Below, piece after piece: positions 5,193-5,686 of a stretch of 5,686 nucleotides of DNA. The translations under genes were made by a program, and so were the position numbers. Below the pieces are notes generated by a model. It did not search any database and was not told where the DNA came from. It worked only from the letters and a program-made list of their open reading frames with translations. Origin of the DNA: UBA2767 sp964194535 (GTDB taxonomy: Bacteria > Pseudomonadota > Alphaproteobacteria > Rhizobiales > Methyloligellaceae); assembly GCA_964194535.1 (NCBI GenBank), contig CAXMMX010000242.1, forward strand, positions 1 through 5,686. Reading direction: 5' to 3'. Each line of letters opens with the position of its first letter. Position 1 is the first letter of the stretch.

Positions 5193-5686
5193 CCGGATCA
5201 GCAAAACAAAAAAGCTCGCTTCCCGAGCTTGTCATTCGTCCCGAATATGAAGTTGCCGACATAGCCCAGGCGCAGATCAACGAAGTCGCGCACAAGCTTT
5301 CTTTGATTGAGCGTATCTGGAACATCAATGGCGTTCGCAAGACCTTCATTCTGCTATGCCTGGTTGCAGCCTGGGAAGCCTACACCGTCGGGTTCGACGT
5401 GGAGCCGTTGATGCTGCCGAGTTTTAGCGTCTCCATCACGACGCTCTACAACGCCCTGTTCCATGGCGATTTGATCTTCAAGATCTGGTATTCGGTGAAA
5501 GTGCTGCTGATCGGCTACACAGCTGGACTGGCAATCGCCGCAATCCTGATCCTCTGGGCCACGGCTAACCGCTTCGGCAGCGATTTCATTGCCATGGCCA
5601 CTGCCATGTTCAATCCATTGCCTGCGATTGCGTTGCTGCCATTGGCGATGCTGTGGTTTGGCCTTGGAACCGCAAGTCTGGTCTTC
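5189..5686 (+). CDS. ABC transporter permease, NitT/TauT family (second of the pair), 3' end beyond the window
   Basis: An open frame starts at ATG 5189, overlapping the stop of the first permease as ATGA, and runs 166 codons to the window edge without a stop. The start is MTGSAKQKSSLPELVIRPEY. It shares with the first permease the RPE(F/Y)E motif, KL(T/S)L(F/I)ERI, VRK, AWEAYT against VWEIYT, a TRFG/NRFG loop, and the near-identical stretch NPLPAIALLPLAMLWFGLG. Hydrophobic segments are visible near 52-65, 103-122 and 138-155. The EAA loop and C-terminal membrane segments lie outside the window. Upstream GGGGGA (5173-5178) may serve as a ribosome-binding site, but coupling is more likely. The two proteins are clearly diverged rather than a recent duplication. 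It is predicted to be the partner of the first permease in the importer. Confidence 0.9.
   Translation, partial: MTGSAKQKSSLPELVIRPEYEVADIAQAQINEVAHKLSLIERIWNINGVRKTFILLCLVAAWEAYTVGFDVEPLMLPSFSVSITTLYNALFHGDLIFKIWYSVKVLLIGYTAGLAIAAILILWATANRFGSDFIAMATAMFNPLPAIALLPLAMLWFGLGTASLVF

Overview
The window looks like accessory chromosomal sequence from an alphaproteobacterium, probably of the Hyphomicrobiales/Rhizobiales type. This is inferred from the moderately GC-rich codon choice, the style of the NitT/TauT-type ABC transporter proteins, and palindromic intergenic repeats built on ATGTCCGC/GCGGACAT. No rRNA, tRNA, CRISPR array or transposase is visible.

Left part (1-1125): one minus-strand gene for a short-chain dehydrogenase/reductase (SDR) lies between two copies of a two-hairpin repeat module (1-63 and 1045-1107). 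The copies align without gaps and have the same internal spacing. The SDR keeps its nucleotide-binding motif, but all four positions of the classical Asn-Ser-Tyr-Lys active site are replaced. Its start is also unclear.

Middle (1126-1468): a junction of remnants. A small minus-strand ORF carries a peptidoglycan-binding-like repeat. Just to its right is a plus-strand C-terminal coding fragment with no start codon, whose stop overlaps the next start codon as ATGA. The 5' part of the operon therefore seems to have been lost or displaced here.

Right part (1465-5686): a plus-strand operon. It encodes a ComA/phosphosulfolactate synthase-family TIM-barrel protein. After a 108-base gap come a secreted NMT1/SsuA-like substrate-binding protein, an ABC ATPase, and two tandem, related but non-identical permeases. 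The second permease runs off the window. The ATPase and the two permeases are tightly packed or overlapping (TAATG, ATGA). The transporter family imports small, mostly anionic organic compounds such as sulfonates, taurine and nitrate, as well as pyrimidine precursors. Together with a ComA-family enzyme this suggests uptake and processing of an organosulfonate or similar compound. That is a hypothesis: the ComA-like protein has changed some signature residues and the ligand cannot be read from the sequence. The most noteworthy items are the ComA-like gene in a transporter operon, the permease pair, the tetrad-less SDR and its flanking repeat modules.
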